From an uncultured Poribacteria bacterium (lineage in GTDB: Bacteria > Poribacteria > WGA-4E > WGA-3G), in contig OX638352.1 in the NCBI GenBank assembly GCA_951813545.1, forward strand, positions 992,001 to 1,056,000: 64,000 nt of DNA, read 5' to 3'. Below are positions 34,797 through 43,908 of the stretch, piece by piece. How positions within the stretch are numbered: the stretch's first letter is position 1; each line of letters opens with the position of its first letter. The notes below the pieces were generated by a model. It was given only the letters and a program-made list of their open reading frames with translations, had not been told where the DNA came from and did not search any database. The position numbers and the translations under genes are program-made.

Positions 34797-36608
34797 TTAC
34801 AAACCCTTTTTTTTCTCCTGCCCTTTGTATTGCAACTGATACAACCGATAATAGATACCACCCTGTTGTAACAACTCGTTGTGGGTGCCGGTTTCACGGA
34901 TCTCGCCGCGATGCATGACGATAATCTTATCCGCATTCTGGATTGTTGAAAGCCGGTGCGCAATAACAACGGAGGTCCGATTTGCCATCAAACGCTTGAG
35001 CGCATCCTCAATCAGAATTTCGGTTTCGGTGTCAACGCTTGAGGTCGCTTCGTCAAGGATGAGAATACTCGGATCGGAGGCTAACGCACGCGCAAAGGCA
35101 ACCAACTGCTTCTGTCCAACGGATAACCCCGCACCATCTTCTTTAATCTCTGTGCCATAGACCGCCGGCATCTTCTGCACAAACCTGTCCAAATGCACAT
35201 CTTCTGACGCACGCTTCGCTTGTTCCGCCGAGATCGACGGATCTCCTAAAGTAATATTCCGCTCAATGGAATCCGAAAAGAGGAAGATATTCTGTTGCAC
35301 AATACTGATCGCTTCCCGTAGTTCCTCTAAGTTCTTCTCTCGGATATCAACACCGTCAATCAGGATTTGTCCTTTGTTGATTTCATAGAATCTGCAGAGC
35401 AGATTGATGATAGAGGTTTTCCCTGCGCCAGTATGCCCTACGAGTGCGACCTTTTCACCGGGTTTCACCTTGAATGAGACATCCCGTAGCACATAGTCAT
35501 CATCGTTATAGGCGAACCAGACGTTTTTGAATTCAATTTCGCCTTTTAGACTCTCAGTATCATTCTTAGGAACGGCAGAAATGATAGTCGGTTGCGTATC
35601 AAGGAGTTGGAAGATGCGCTCGGAAGATGCCATTGCGTTTTGGAAGATGGTATACTTTTCGCTGAGTTCACGGATGGGCCAGAAGAAGCGTTCGGCATAG
35701 CGAATAAACGCCACGAGTACACCGAAGGTCAGCGCGCCTTGCACAATCTGTCCGCCACCGTACCAGATAATCACGGCTGTTGCGAGCGATGCCGTCACCT
35801 CTATCAGCGGGTGAAAGATCGAAAAATAGAAGATACTCTTGAGGTTGGCAGCGAGGTATCTCCGGTTGCGTTCGTTAAAACGGAGATGACTCTGTCGCTC
35901 TTGTGCGAAAAGTTTCATCGTCGTCATACCGACGATATTCTCCTGCAAAAAGGCGTTGATTCGCGCAAGCTGCTTGCGCTGTTCGCGAAACGCACGACGT
36001 GAATAGATCTGGTAGACGAGCGTTGCTCCGAAGATAATAGGAATCACCGTGAACGTCACAAGTGCGAGTTTCCAGTTAATCAGAAGCATCGCCACCACGA
36101 TTCCCAAAATATTGAGAAGGTTCGCGAAGACGGTAATCACACCAGAGGCAAAGAGTTCATTGAGGACCTGAACGTCTCCCATTACACGGGTCATCAATCT
36201 ACCGACTGGATTTTTATCGAAAAACTGGACATCTAAACGTTGTAAATGCGAAAAGAGCGTCTGACGGAGATCGTGCATCACGTGTTGCCCGATCATCTGC
36301 ATGCGATACTCTTCAAAGTAGCCGAACACGAACTCGCCAATCAATCCGAATACCATTAAAAGCGCGACTACCCATAACCCCTCGGGCACTCTGGGGGTAA
36401 TATGATCGTCGATAGCGACATGCAATAGATACGGTCCGACCAAGCGCGAGAGTGTACTCCCAACCATGAGAAACCCGATGATGAGCAGCTGGAATTTGTA
36501 GGGTTTTAGGTATGCGAGCAGGCGTTTCATCAAGACTCGGTCATAGACTTTCCCGAGGTCTTCTTCCTCATCGCTATATTCGTATAAGTTGCTCCCCATG
36601 CCAAACAC
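34797..36608 (-). CDS. ABC exporter subunit with canonical ATPase site
   Basis: 603 residues: an N-terminal membrane domain of six helices (about 40-330), then the nucleotide-binding domain with Walker A GHTGAGKTS, signature LSVGQKQLVAFARAL (usually LSGGQ) and Walker B ILILDEATSSVD with the catalytic glutamate, then the switch histidine in IAHRLST. It is an MsbA/LmrA-type half exporter. GTG at 36608 is the start, with AAGGAGG upstream. The partner at 36649-38436 precedes it by 40 bases on the same strand. Together they look like a heterodimer of the TM287/288 type. The substrate (drug, lipid or peptide) cannot be told. Confidence 0.9.
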   Translation of the reverse strand: MFGMGSNLYEYSDEEEDLGKVYDRVLMKRLLAYLKPYKFQLLIIGFLMVGSTLSRLVGPYLLHVAIDDHITPRVPEGLWVVALLMVFGLIGEFVFGYFEEYRMQMIGQHVMHDLRQTLFSHLQRLDVQFFDKNPVGRLMTRVMGDVQVLNELFASGVITVFANLLNILGIVVAMLLINWKLALVTFTVIPIIFGATLVYQIYSRRAFREQRKQLARINAFLQENIVGMTTMKLFAQERQSHLRFNERNRRYLAANLKSIFYFSIFHPLIEVTASLATAVIIWYGGGQIVQGALTFGVLVAFIRYAERFFWPIRELSEKYTIFQNAMASSERIFQLLDTQPTIISAVPKNDTESLKGEIEFKNVWFAYNDDDYVLRDVSFKVKPGEKVALVGHTGAGKTSIINLLCRFYEINKGQILIDGVDIREKNLEELREAISIVQQNIFLFSDSIERNITLGDPSISAEQAKRASEDVHLDRFVQKMPAVYGTEIKEDGAGLSVGQKQLVAFARALASDPSILILDEATSSVDTETEILIEDALKRLMANRTSVVIAHRLSTIQNADKIIVMHRGEIRETGTHNELLQQGGIYYRLYQLQYKGQEKKKGL

Positions 36609-36648
36609 AGGTGGATTCCTCCTTCAGACCACATTGCGAGTCCATTGT

Positions 36649-38436
36649 TTAGAACGCTTCAAGTTCCTCTTGTAAGAGTTGTGTTTCATAGATGCCAGCG
36701 TAAATTCCATTCTGCTCAACGAGTTGTTGGTGTGTGCCAGTTTCAACGATGCTACCGTCATTGAGGACGATAATCTGGTCAGCGTCTTTGACGGTAGAAA
36801 TACGGTGTGAAATGAGAATAGTCGTCCGATTCTTCATGATTTCGGCAAGTCTACTGAGAATAGTATCCTCGGTCTGTGTATCCACATTCGCAAACGCATC
36901 GTCAAGGATAAGAATTTTGGGTTTAATGATGATTGCGCGTGCAAGTGCGCTCCGTTGGCGTTGCCCGCCTGAAATCGTCATCCCACGTTCACCGAGAATG
37001 GTCTCCAACCCATCAGGGAACTCCTCAATTTGCGCGAGAAGATCAGCGGTGTGTGCTGCGTCCTTTACCTCCTCGTCGTCCGCTGTTTCGAGACCGTAGG
37101 TGATGTTGTTTCGCAAATAGTCAGAAAAGAGGAACGGCTCTTGCTCCACAACCCCGATATTGGAACGCAGGACGTTTAGCGGTATATCCTGAATATCTAC
37201 ACCGTCTACAAAGACGGTACCGCGTTCCGCTTGACGGATACGCGGAATCAAGTTGACGAGTGTGGATTTCCCGGATCCAGTCCCCCCAACAATCGCGAGC
37301 GTCATACCACGTTCAACCTTGAGGTTGATGTTTTTAAGCACAGGGGTTCCGTCCGGATAGGCAAAATTAAGGTTTCTAAATTCGATCTCGCCTTCAATAT
37401 CCTTGATACCCCATTTCACCTGCTCATCATCGAAGATTTCTGGCTTTTCATCAAGGATTGCTTGGATTCGCTCCATAGACGCTGCACCACGTTCAAAGGT
37501 GTTGACGATAAAACCGAGGGTGATCATCGGGCGGACGAGCATCATGAGATAGGCACTGAGCGCGAAGAAATCACCGAGTGATATTTTTCCTTGAATCACA
37601 TGGAGTCCGCCCATCCAGACGAGCACCAGACCACTGATCCCCGGTAAAAACCGGAAGAGCGGGAAAAAGAAGGTCATCAGTCGAATCTGCCGATGGTTAC
37701 GATTAACAAATTCTTGGTTCAATTCTTGGAAGTGCTCAATCTCGCTCGCTTCAAGCGTATATGCCTTAACGACACGAACACCGGACAAATTCTCCTGCAC
37801 TTTGGTGTTCATCACAGAAACGGCTTCTTGGATGCCTTCGTAATGGGCATGCAACCGTTTTCCGAGAAAGCGGATCAAGACAGCGAGTACTGGATACGGA
37901 AGCAGCGCAACAAGGGTCAGACTTGCATCAATACGCAGCATGATAACGAGTGCAAGTCCGAAAAATACCGTCGCATCCGCTGTATACATCACGGCACTGC
38001 TCAGCACCATTCTGATGGCATTCAGATCGCTGGTTGCGCGTGTCATCAGATCGCCGGTGCGGACGTTATCGTAATACGCGGCAGAAAGCTTTTGGAGATG
38101 GAGAAAGAAGTCGGCACGGAGGTGAAACTCCATCTGTCGTGCGACCCCTTGGATCGTGTGTCGTTGAATGAAGCGTAGAATCCCTGCGAAAAATGCGACC
38201 CCAAAGATGAGGAGTGCGAAAAAGAGAATTCGTCCATGAGATACCGTAAAGGCTGGTCCCTCAAAGGTTGCGTCATAAGCACTTCTCCACGCGTGTTCTA
38301 ATTCGTCAACAACCGTCTGGAGGATCATTGGACTGATCAGGAGAATCATATTCGTCACAACTACAAGAAAGAAGCTGATCAGGATGGCGTATCGGTACCG
38401 AATGACATACTTCTTGAGACCTAATAGGCTACGAAT
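36649..38436 (-). CDS. ABC exporter subunit with degenerate ATPase site, probable ATT start
   Basis: 595 residues if it starts at ATT 38436. The first in-frame GTG is 26 codons later (38358), but translation from there would lack the conserved elbow helix LLGLKKYVIRYRYAILISFF; the upstream codons encode it, and an AAAGGAG ribosome site stands seven bases before ATT, with no ATG, GTG or TTG in between. The membrane domain is followed by Walker A GGTGSGKST, signature ISGGQRQRSALARAI and Walker B ILILDDAFANVD, where Asp replaces the catalytic glutamate. That is the degenerate-site pattern of heterodimeric exporters such as TM287/288. It pairs with the gene at 34797. The ATT start is inference from sequence context. 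Confidence 0.82.
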   Translation of the reverse strand: MRSLLGLKKYVIRYRYAILISFFLVVVTNMILLISPMILQTVVDELEHAWRSAYDATFEGPAFTVSHGRILFFALLIFGVAFFAGILRFIQRHTIQGVARQMEFHLRADFFLHLQKLSAAYYDNVRTGDLMTRATSDLNAIRMVLSSAVMYTADATVFFGLALVIMLRIDASLTLVALLPYPVLAVLIRFLGKRLHAHYEGIQEAVSVMNTKVQENLSGVRVVKAYTLEASEIEHFQELNQEFVNRNHRQIRLMTFFFPLFRFLPGISGLVLVWMGGLHVIQGKISLGDFFALSAYLMMLVRPMITLGFIVNTFERGAASMERIQAILDEKPEIFDDEQVKWGIKDIEGEIEFRNLNFAYPDGTPVLKNINLKVERGMTLAIVGGTGSGKSTLVNLIPRIRQAERGTVFVDGVDIQDIPLNVLRSNIGVVEQEPFLFSDYLRNNITYGLETADDEEVKDAAHTADLLAQIEEFPDGLETILGERGMTISGGQRQRSALARAIIIKPKILILDDAFANVDTQTEDTILSRLAEIMKNRTTILISHRISTVKDADQIIVLNDGSIVETGTHQQLVEQNGIYAGIYETQLLQEELEAF

Positions 38437-38687
38437 GGTGAGACTCCTTTCCGGCGAGTAAGTTATGCCGCGCGGCGTTATGTTAAGAGGGTATTTTATA
38501 TTTTGACGTAAATGTTGGAGATGTGTTTAATCAAGTTTTCGGTAATGCCAAGAAACCTCTTCCTGTAGGAGCGAGCTGTGCTTGCGCTCCCTGAAAACGC
38601 GTAAAAGTGCATCCAAGAATGGTTATAAGCGAATTACGAACTGTCTATATAACCTTTATAAGACACAACTATCATCAAGGAGTTAAC
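38437..38687. other. Intergenic region with GTAGGAGCGAGC hairpin
   Basis: No gene is seen. Near 38563-38590 a short palindrome GGAGCGAGC...GCTTGCGCTCC occurs, a common bacterial dispersed repeat. The region separates the divergent ABC exporter and WD40 genes and should hold both promoters; no consensus pair was clear. Confidence 0.4.
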
Positions 38688-40784
38688 ATGAAACAAAATC
38701 GAAGACCGGCACCCTTCAATGTTGTGCCGAGTGACACCGAAGGAATTACATGGGCATTACCAGAAGGCGCGATCGTCCGTCTGGGAAAAGGAATTGATCT
38801 GTCTAGTGGTGGACCAAAATTAGCACTGCCTCCGGGTGGCAAGTATCTCGCCGTTCAAACCTCTATAGGACTTTGGTGGTATGAGATGTCATCAAGATCG
38901 CCTATTGCGTTATGGGAAACAGAACGAGGAATGATTTCGGCTACCGATTTTTCACAAAATGGCGAGTGGATTGCTATCGCCAATTATGACGGTGTTGTTA
39001 AGGTGATGGACGTTCAGAGTGGTAAATGCCTCGCGCAGATGAAGCGGACCGAAGAACATAATATCTATTGGTACATTAACTTTTCGCCGGATCGTAAGTG
39101 GATCGCCACCGCGAATTGGCACGGCATCGTTGAGGTGTTAGATGTCCATCGTGGTGTGTGCCTTGCAGAAATGGATCGAGGCGAGCGTGAAGTTGAATCA
39201 GCAGATATTTCTCAACTTGAATTTTCGCCTAACGGACAGTACATCGCCGCTATTGGAGATAATCCTAAAGTCTATTCAACCCGCGATGATGGACTTGTTA
39301 ACCCCGATCAAGTTCACATCTGGGACCCAGAAACGGGTGTCCCAATTGTCAAGTTCGCAGGTAGTAGATTTACGTTCTCTGCAGACAGTCGCCTGGTGGC
39401 GGGCACAGCTCCTGACGAATCCGGTAACGATACCGATCGTGTTGACCGATGCATCTCAGTTTGGGATATAGCGAAGGCGAAACGCATTGCTCATTTTGCA
39501 GCACATAGCGACTGGGTAGACGCTATTACCTTTTCGCCTTGCAGTAATTTCCTCGCATCCAGTAGTAGAGATGAAAGTCTACGCGTGTGGGACGTGGCAA
39601 AGGGTGTCCAAAAGACGGCTTATACGGACTTTCAAACACCTCGGATAGCACCATTCTATTCGACAGAGGGTGAATTATTCGCGATCGTAGATGGGCAAGA
39701 CACCATTGAAGTCTGGAATATGGAACGCCGTGAAAAAATAGAGATTCCAGAACTACATCCGAGGAGTATTGATGCCGCATGGTTCAGAGAATTCCCACAG
39801 TTAGCTCTCGCCGACATGCGTGCCGACACTACGCCGAACAAAAAGACTGAGACTGGCAACATACATACATTCTCAGCGATTCGTGAATCTGCCTGTTTTC
39901 CAGATCCGGTTATGTTTTTGCCGAATGGAAAGACACTGGCAACAAGAGGGTATCGGAACGGTATCGTGTTGTGGGATGTTGAAAGTAAGCAGGTTCGAGA
40001 AACATTATTGAAGGATACACGCATCACCTCTTTTACTGTTTTGCCCTCTGGAAATATGCTGGCTGCCTATAGTCAAGACAACAACGTCAAAGTTTGGGAT
40101 GCCGAGAAACCTGACGCATCGATTGCAGAATTTACTGAAACCGATCAGGTCCGATTGATATGGACTATCGCATTCGCGCCAACAGGTGATCTGCTTGCGG
40201 TTGGAAGTAGAGAAGGTCCCATCCATCTATGGGATTTCATACGTAAGGAGCACTTGAAACCGTTGATAGGACACACCGAGCACATCTGGTCAGTGTGCTT
40301 CTCGCCAGATGGCAAACGACTGGTAAGCGGTTCAGATGATAGAATCGCTCGGCTGTGGGATATTGAATCTGGTGAAGAAATTGCCACATTGCCCTTGGAC
40401 GAACCTCGCACACTTATGGAGATAGCCTTTTCGCCGTGCGGCAACTTGATCGCTGGCGGACTGTTCGGTGAACTTCGTTTATGGAATGCCGACACGCTGA
40501 CAACCCTTTTTGCGATCCCGCAGCCACAGAGCCAGAATCCGTATGCCTTGGCATTTTCGTCGTGTGGTAAGTATCTTGCGTCTGGCACTTGGTGGGAGAA
40601 AGGCATGGAAAAGATGGCAATTCGGTTATGGGATGTCGCAAACGGTGAAAATATTGCGACGCTCTGGGGACATCCGACAGACATTCAGTCTCTCGCTTTC
40701 TCACCGGACAGCACGCTTCTGGCAACCGGTGGCTTTGACTGCTCCATCCTGCTATGGGATATGAAACCCTTTATAGGTTCTTAA
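38688..40784 (+). CDS. WD40 beta-propeller protein
   Basis: 698 residues from the ATG at 38688, with AAGGAG nine bases upstream; the open frame reaches 38607. About a dozen or more WD40 units are visible, with recurring LAFSPCG.YLA.G....I.LWD wording, for example ITFSPCSNFLASSSRDESLR followed by VWDVAKG, VCFSPDGKRLVSGSDDRIAR and LWDIESG, and SLAFSPDSTLLATGGFDCSI ending LLWDM. This would form one large or two stacked propellers that serve as a binding platform. There is no signal peptide and no fused catalytic domain, so the protein is probably cytoplasmic. Partners are unknown. A 230-bp repeat element lies just downstream. Confidence 0.85.
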   Translation: MKQNRRPAPFNVVPSDTEGITWALPEGAIVRLGKGIDLSSGGPKLALPPGGKYLAVQTSIGLWWYEMSSRSPIALWETERGMISATDFSQNGEWIAIANYDGVVKVMDVQSGKCLAQMKRTEEHNIYWYINFSPDRKWIATANWHGIVEVLDVHRGVCLAEMDRGEREVESADISQLEFSPNGQYIAAIGDNPKVYSTRDDGLVNPDQVHIWDPETGVPIVKFAGSRFTFSADSRLVAGTAPDESGNDTDRVDRCISVWDIAKAKRIAHFAAHSDWVDAITFSPCSNFLASSSRDESLRVWDVAKGVQKTAYTDFQTPRIAPFYSTEGELFAIVDGQDTIEVWNMERREKIEIPELHPRSIDAAWFREFPQLALADMRADTTPNKKTETGNIHTFSAIRESACFPDPVMFLPNGKTLATRGYRNGIVLWDVESKQVRETLLKDTRITSFTVLPSGNMLAAYSQDNNVKVWDAEKPDASIAEFTETDQVRLIWTIAFAPTGDLLAVGSREGPIHLWDFIRKEHLKPLIGHTEHIWSVCFSPDGKRLVSGSDDRIARLWDIESGEEIATLPLDEPRTLMEIAFSPCGNLIAGGLFGELRLWNADTLTTLFAIPQPQSQNPYALAFSSCGKYLASGTWWEKGMEKMAIRLWDVANGENIATLWGHPTDIQSLAFSPDSTLLATGGFDCSILLWDMKPFIGS

Positions 40785-40823
40785 AATCTCATGTATCATA
40801 AGTTCAAGATAAGGCACTTGAAA

Positions 40824-41053
40824 CGTAGGTTGGGTTGAGCGACTTCTATCAAAACCGTGAAAACTATAAAAAAATAAAATCTCCTCCATACATGTCATAT
40901 TAAAGAGATGCCGAGTGAAACCCAACGATTTTTCTATAATGTAATGGTATTCAGTTGGGTTTCATTCGTTCTTGTACATGATAGTACATGGTATTTGACG
41001 TGTGTTTGGGTTGTCAATATTACTCCTTCCAACTCCGTTCAACCCAACCTACG
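40824..41053. repeat. 230-bp element bounded by CGTAGGTTGGGTTGARCG inverted repeats
   Basis: The left end CGTAGGTTGGGTTGAGCG (40824-40841) and right end CGTTCAACCCAACCTACG (41036-41053) are inverted repeats of 18 bases with one mismatch. Internal words AGTGAAACCCAACG and GTTGGGTTTCATTCG also pair. It fills most of the space between the WD40 gene and gnd and has no coding capacity. A degenerate relative lies at 25158-25340. Confidence 0.7.
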
Positions 41054-41144
41054 GCACTGCGAGGCTTTATGAATTCCCCTCAATTAAACGCCCCTTTACT
41101 GATCGCCAATGGCTGACCGCTGACCGCCTCTCAGAAAAAATATA

Positions 41145-41174
41145 TTGACAGCATTGCCTCCTGCAATGTATGAT
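41145..41174 (+). promoter_or_regulatory. Promoter of 6-phosphogluconate dehydrogenase
   Basis: TTGACA (41145-41150), 18 bases, TATGAT (41169-41174). The leader is about 30 bases and holds a perfect AGGAGG (41196-41201), which sets the TTG start. Confidence 0.7.
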
Positions 41175-41209
41175 ATGCAAAACGTACACGATCATAGGAG
41201 GAAACAGAT

Positions 41210-42673
41210 TTGGCGGCAGACATTGGACTCATCGGATTAGCAGTGATGGGTGAAAACCTCGCACTGAACATGGAAAGCAAAGGATTTGAGGTGGCGGTTT
41301 TTAATCGGACCCTCTCACGGGTAGACGCTTTCATGGAACGTGCTGCAAAGGGAAAAAATATCACTGGAGCACATTCTATACCAGAACTGATCGAGAAACT
41401 GGACAGTCCTCGGAAAATTATCTTGATGGTGAAATCAGGGGAACCGGTTGATGCGTTTATTGGTCAGTTAGTACCACACCTCTCAAATGGCGACCTCATT
41501 ATTGATGGCGGAAACTCGAACTTCAACGACACCGTCCGACGACATGCTGAGTTGGCGGAACAGGATATCCTGTTTATCGGCACAGGTATCTCTGGCGGTG
41601 AAGAAGGGGCACTCAAAGGACCCGCAATGATGCCGGGCGGTTCAGCCGAGGCTTACGCGCTTGTAGAGCCAATCTTTACGAAAATTGCGGCGCAGGTAGA
41701 TGGCACGCCGTGCTGCTCCTACATTGGATCCGATGGCGCGGGGCATTACGTCAAGATGGTGCACAACGGCATCGAATACGGCGATATGCAGCTGATATGT
41801 GAAGCCTATTCCCTGATGAAAAGCGTCTTAGGAATGAACGCCGACGAGATGCACGAGGTCTTCAGCGAATGGAATAGTGGTGAATTAAATTCTTACCTCA
41901 TCGAAATCACAGCTGACATCTTCACACAACTCGATAGCAGCGGCACGCCTTTCGTTGATGTCGTGCTGGACCAGGCAGGACAAAAGGGTACCGGCAAATG
42001 GACGAGTATCTCTGCACTCGATCTCGGTATCTCTGCACCGACAATCGCTGAGGCGGTTTTTGCGCGGTGTATCTCCGCTGTCAAGAGCGAACGTGTTGCG
42101 GCAGAACAGGTTATCCAAGGACCGGCGGGAATATACCAAGGCGACCGAGATGAAACATTGAAAGCGATTCACGATGCGCTTTACGCTGCGAAAATCTGCT
42201 CTTACGCCCAAGGTTTTGCCCTCATGCGGGAAGCAAGTGAGGAGTTCGGATGGGATCTGGATCTCGGCAAGATTAGCTTAGGCTGGCGTGGTGGATGCAT
42301 TATTCGCGCGAAATTCCTACATCGGATTGCAGAGGCGTTCGAGCGAAACCCGGCACTACCGAACCTAATGCTCGATTCCTACTTCCGAGACGTACTTGAA
42401 ACCGCACAACCCAACTGGCGGAGTGTCATCGGTACGGCAACGCAGCTCGGTGTACCTATCCCGGCGTTCAGCTCCGCTTTAGCCTATTTCGATAGCTACC
42501 GCAGCGGCACACTCTCTGCGAACCTGATTCAGGCGATGCGTGATTATTTCGGCGCGCACACCTACCACAAACTCGATAGAGACGGGAACACGATCCTCGG
42601 ACAAGATGGCGAACCGACGGTATTCCATACCGAATGGATGCTCGAGGGCCGACCGGAAATCATTGTTGATTGA
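41210..42673 (+). CDS. gnd: 6-phosphogluconate dehydrogenase (decarboxylating)
   Basis: 487 residues, full length. The start is TTG at 41210, eight bases after AGGAGG. ADIGLIGLAVMGENLALNME is the NADP-binding opening, GTGISGGEEGALKGPAMMPG the substrate signature, HYVKMVHNGIEYGDMQLICE contains the catalytic Lys and Asn, and GQKGTGKWTSISALDLGIS is also invariant. It oxidises 6-phosphogluconate to ribulose 5-phosphate and CO2 in the pentose phosphate pathway. Other pathway genes are not adjacent. A tandem 78-bp repeat separates it from the next gene. Confidence 0.97.
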   Translation: MAADIGLIGLAVMGENLALNMESKGFEVAVFNRTLSRVDAFMERAAKGKNITGAHSIPELIEKLDSPRKIILMVKSGEPVDAFIGQLVPHLSNGDLIIDGGNSNFNDTVRRHAELAEQDILFIGTGISGGEEGALKGPAMMPGGSAEAYALVEPIFTKIAAQVDGTPCCSYIGSDGAGHYVKMVHNGIEYGDMQLICEAYSLMKSVLGMNADEMHEVFSEWNSGELNSYLIEITADIFTQLDSSGTPFVDVVLDQAGQKGTGKWTSISALDLGISAPTIAEAVFARCISAVKSERVAAEQVIQGPAGIYQGDRDETLKAIHDALYAAKICSYAQGFALMREASEEFGWDLDLGKISLGWRGGCIIRAKFLHRIAEAFERNPALPNLMLDSYFRDVLETAQPNWRSVIGTATQLGVPIPAFSSALAYFDSYRSGTLSANLIQAMRDYFGAHTYHKLDRDGNTILGQDGEPTVFHTEWMLEGRPEIIVD

Positions 42674-42726
42674 AGTTATTCTGTAGGGAATCGGAGTCCC
42701 ATCCTACAATCGGACCCGTAGCCCGT

Positions 42727-42882
42727 AATGAAATGGAGGGCGGATTTGAGAACGGCGCGTTGAAGTCTTGGTGCCCGTTATTTTTCCGCAAGGTAAAATT
42801 AAAAAATGAAATGGAGGTCGGATTTAAGAATGGCTCGTCAAAATCTTGACGCATGTTGTTCTTCCGCAAGGTAAAATTAAAA
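42727..42882. repeat. Two tandem 78-bp repeat units before the HAD gene
   Basis: Units at 42727-42804 and 42805-42882 both begin AATGAAATGGAGG, continue CGGATTT.AGAA.GGC.CGT, and end TTCCGCAAGGTAAAATTAAA. The start codon of the HAD gene falls exactly where a third unit would begin, so the repeat supplies its ribosome-binding context (AAGGT). Confidence 0.75.
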
Positions 42883-43779
42883 ATGGATCACGGATCACAA
42901 CAAGCATTATACGATTTCAAGCCGCAGCACGAGTTTTTCGTTGGAATTGACTCAGATGGTTGCGTTTTCAATAGTATGGAGGTCAAACACAACGACTGCT
43001 TCAGCGTAAATCTCGTTAAGCATTTCGGATTGGCATCTATCTCACGGCAGGTGCATCAGGCATGGGATTTCGTCAACCTCTACTCAAAGACACGCGGCAC
43101 AAATCGGTTCAAAGCGATTCTGCTGGTGTGCGATTTCTTACGCGAGATGCCGCTTGTGCAGAAGATGGGTGTCGCAGTGCCGGAACTGCCTTATCTGCGA
43201 GAATGGTCAGAAACGGAAACGAAACTCGGCAACCCCGCGCTACAATCCGCTATTGACAGTGCCGGCGGCGGAAGACTTGAGGAACTGAGCCAAGTGATGG
43301 CGTGGAGTCTCGGCGTGAACGAAAGTGTCGCAGAGATCGTCTATAACCTCCCACCCTTTCCCGGCGTTTTAGAGACATTGCAACGACTTCAAGGCAAATC
43401 GGATGTCATCGTTGTTTCCGCTACACCGGACGAAGCACTCCAACGGGAATGGGCTGAACACGAAATCGACACCTACGTCGCGCTGATCGCCGGACAGGAG
43501 ATGGGCACAAAAACGGAACATCTCACGATAACGACGAAAGACAGGTACCCTGAAAACCAAGTCTTAATGCTCGGTGATTCACCCGGCGACCTGAAAGCGG
43601 CGCAGGATGTAGGCGCACTGTTCTTCCCTGTCAACCCCGGTTCCGAGGACGCCTCGTGGCAACTCTTCCTCGACGAAGCAATGGATAAATTCTTTAACGG
43701 ACAATATGTCGGTGCTTACGAGGACGCGTTGATTGATAGATTTCAGGAATTGTTGCCGGAAACCCCACCGTGGCAATGA
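42883..43779 (+). CDS. HAD-superfamily hydrolase
   Basis: 298 residues from the ATG at 42883. An ATG at 42853 is in frame, but the extra residues are encoded by the tandem repeat. HEFFVGIDSDGCVFNSMEVK holds the nucleophile aspartate of motif I, DVIVVSATPDEALQREW is motif II, and NQVLMLGDSPGDLKAAQ is the acidic motif IV. Most HADs are phosphatases on sugars or nucleotides. An insertion between motifs I and II (about 150 residues) is the cap domain. Sitting between 6-phosphogluconate dehydrogenase and a D-hydroxyacid dehydrogenase, it may act on a sugar phosphate, but no substrate can be named. Confidence 0.78.
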   Translation: MDHGSQQALYDFKPQHEFFVGIDSDGCVFNSMEVKHNDCFSVNLVKHFGLASISRQVHQAWDFVNLYSKTRGTNRFKAILLVCDFLREMPLVQKMGVAVPELPYLREWSETETKLGNPALQSAIDSAGGGRLEELSQVMAWSLGVNESVAEIVYNLPPFPGVLETLQRLQGKSDVIVVSATPDEALQREWAEHEIDTYVALIAGQEMGTKTEHLTITTKDRYPENQVLMLGDSPGDLKAAQDVGALFFPVNPGSEDASWQLFLDEAMDKFFNGQYVGAYEDALIDRFQELLPETPPWQ

Positions 43780-43908
43780 AAATCAGAGGGTAGGGTGGAA
43801 GCAGGAGGGAAACATGGAAGGAACCACTCCCTCTCCTACTTCTTCCATTCTTTCAAGCTTCCACTCTTCCAATTACCCATATTAAATTATGAAAGGACCT
43901 TATAGTGT

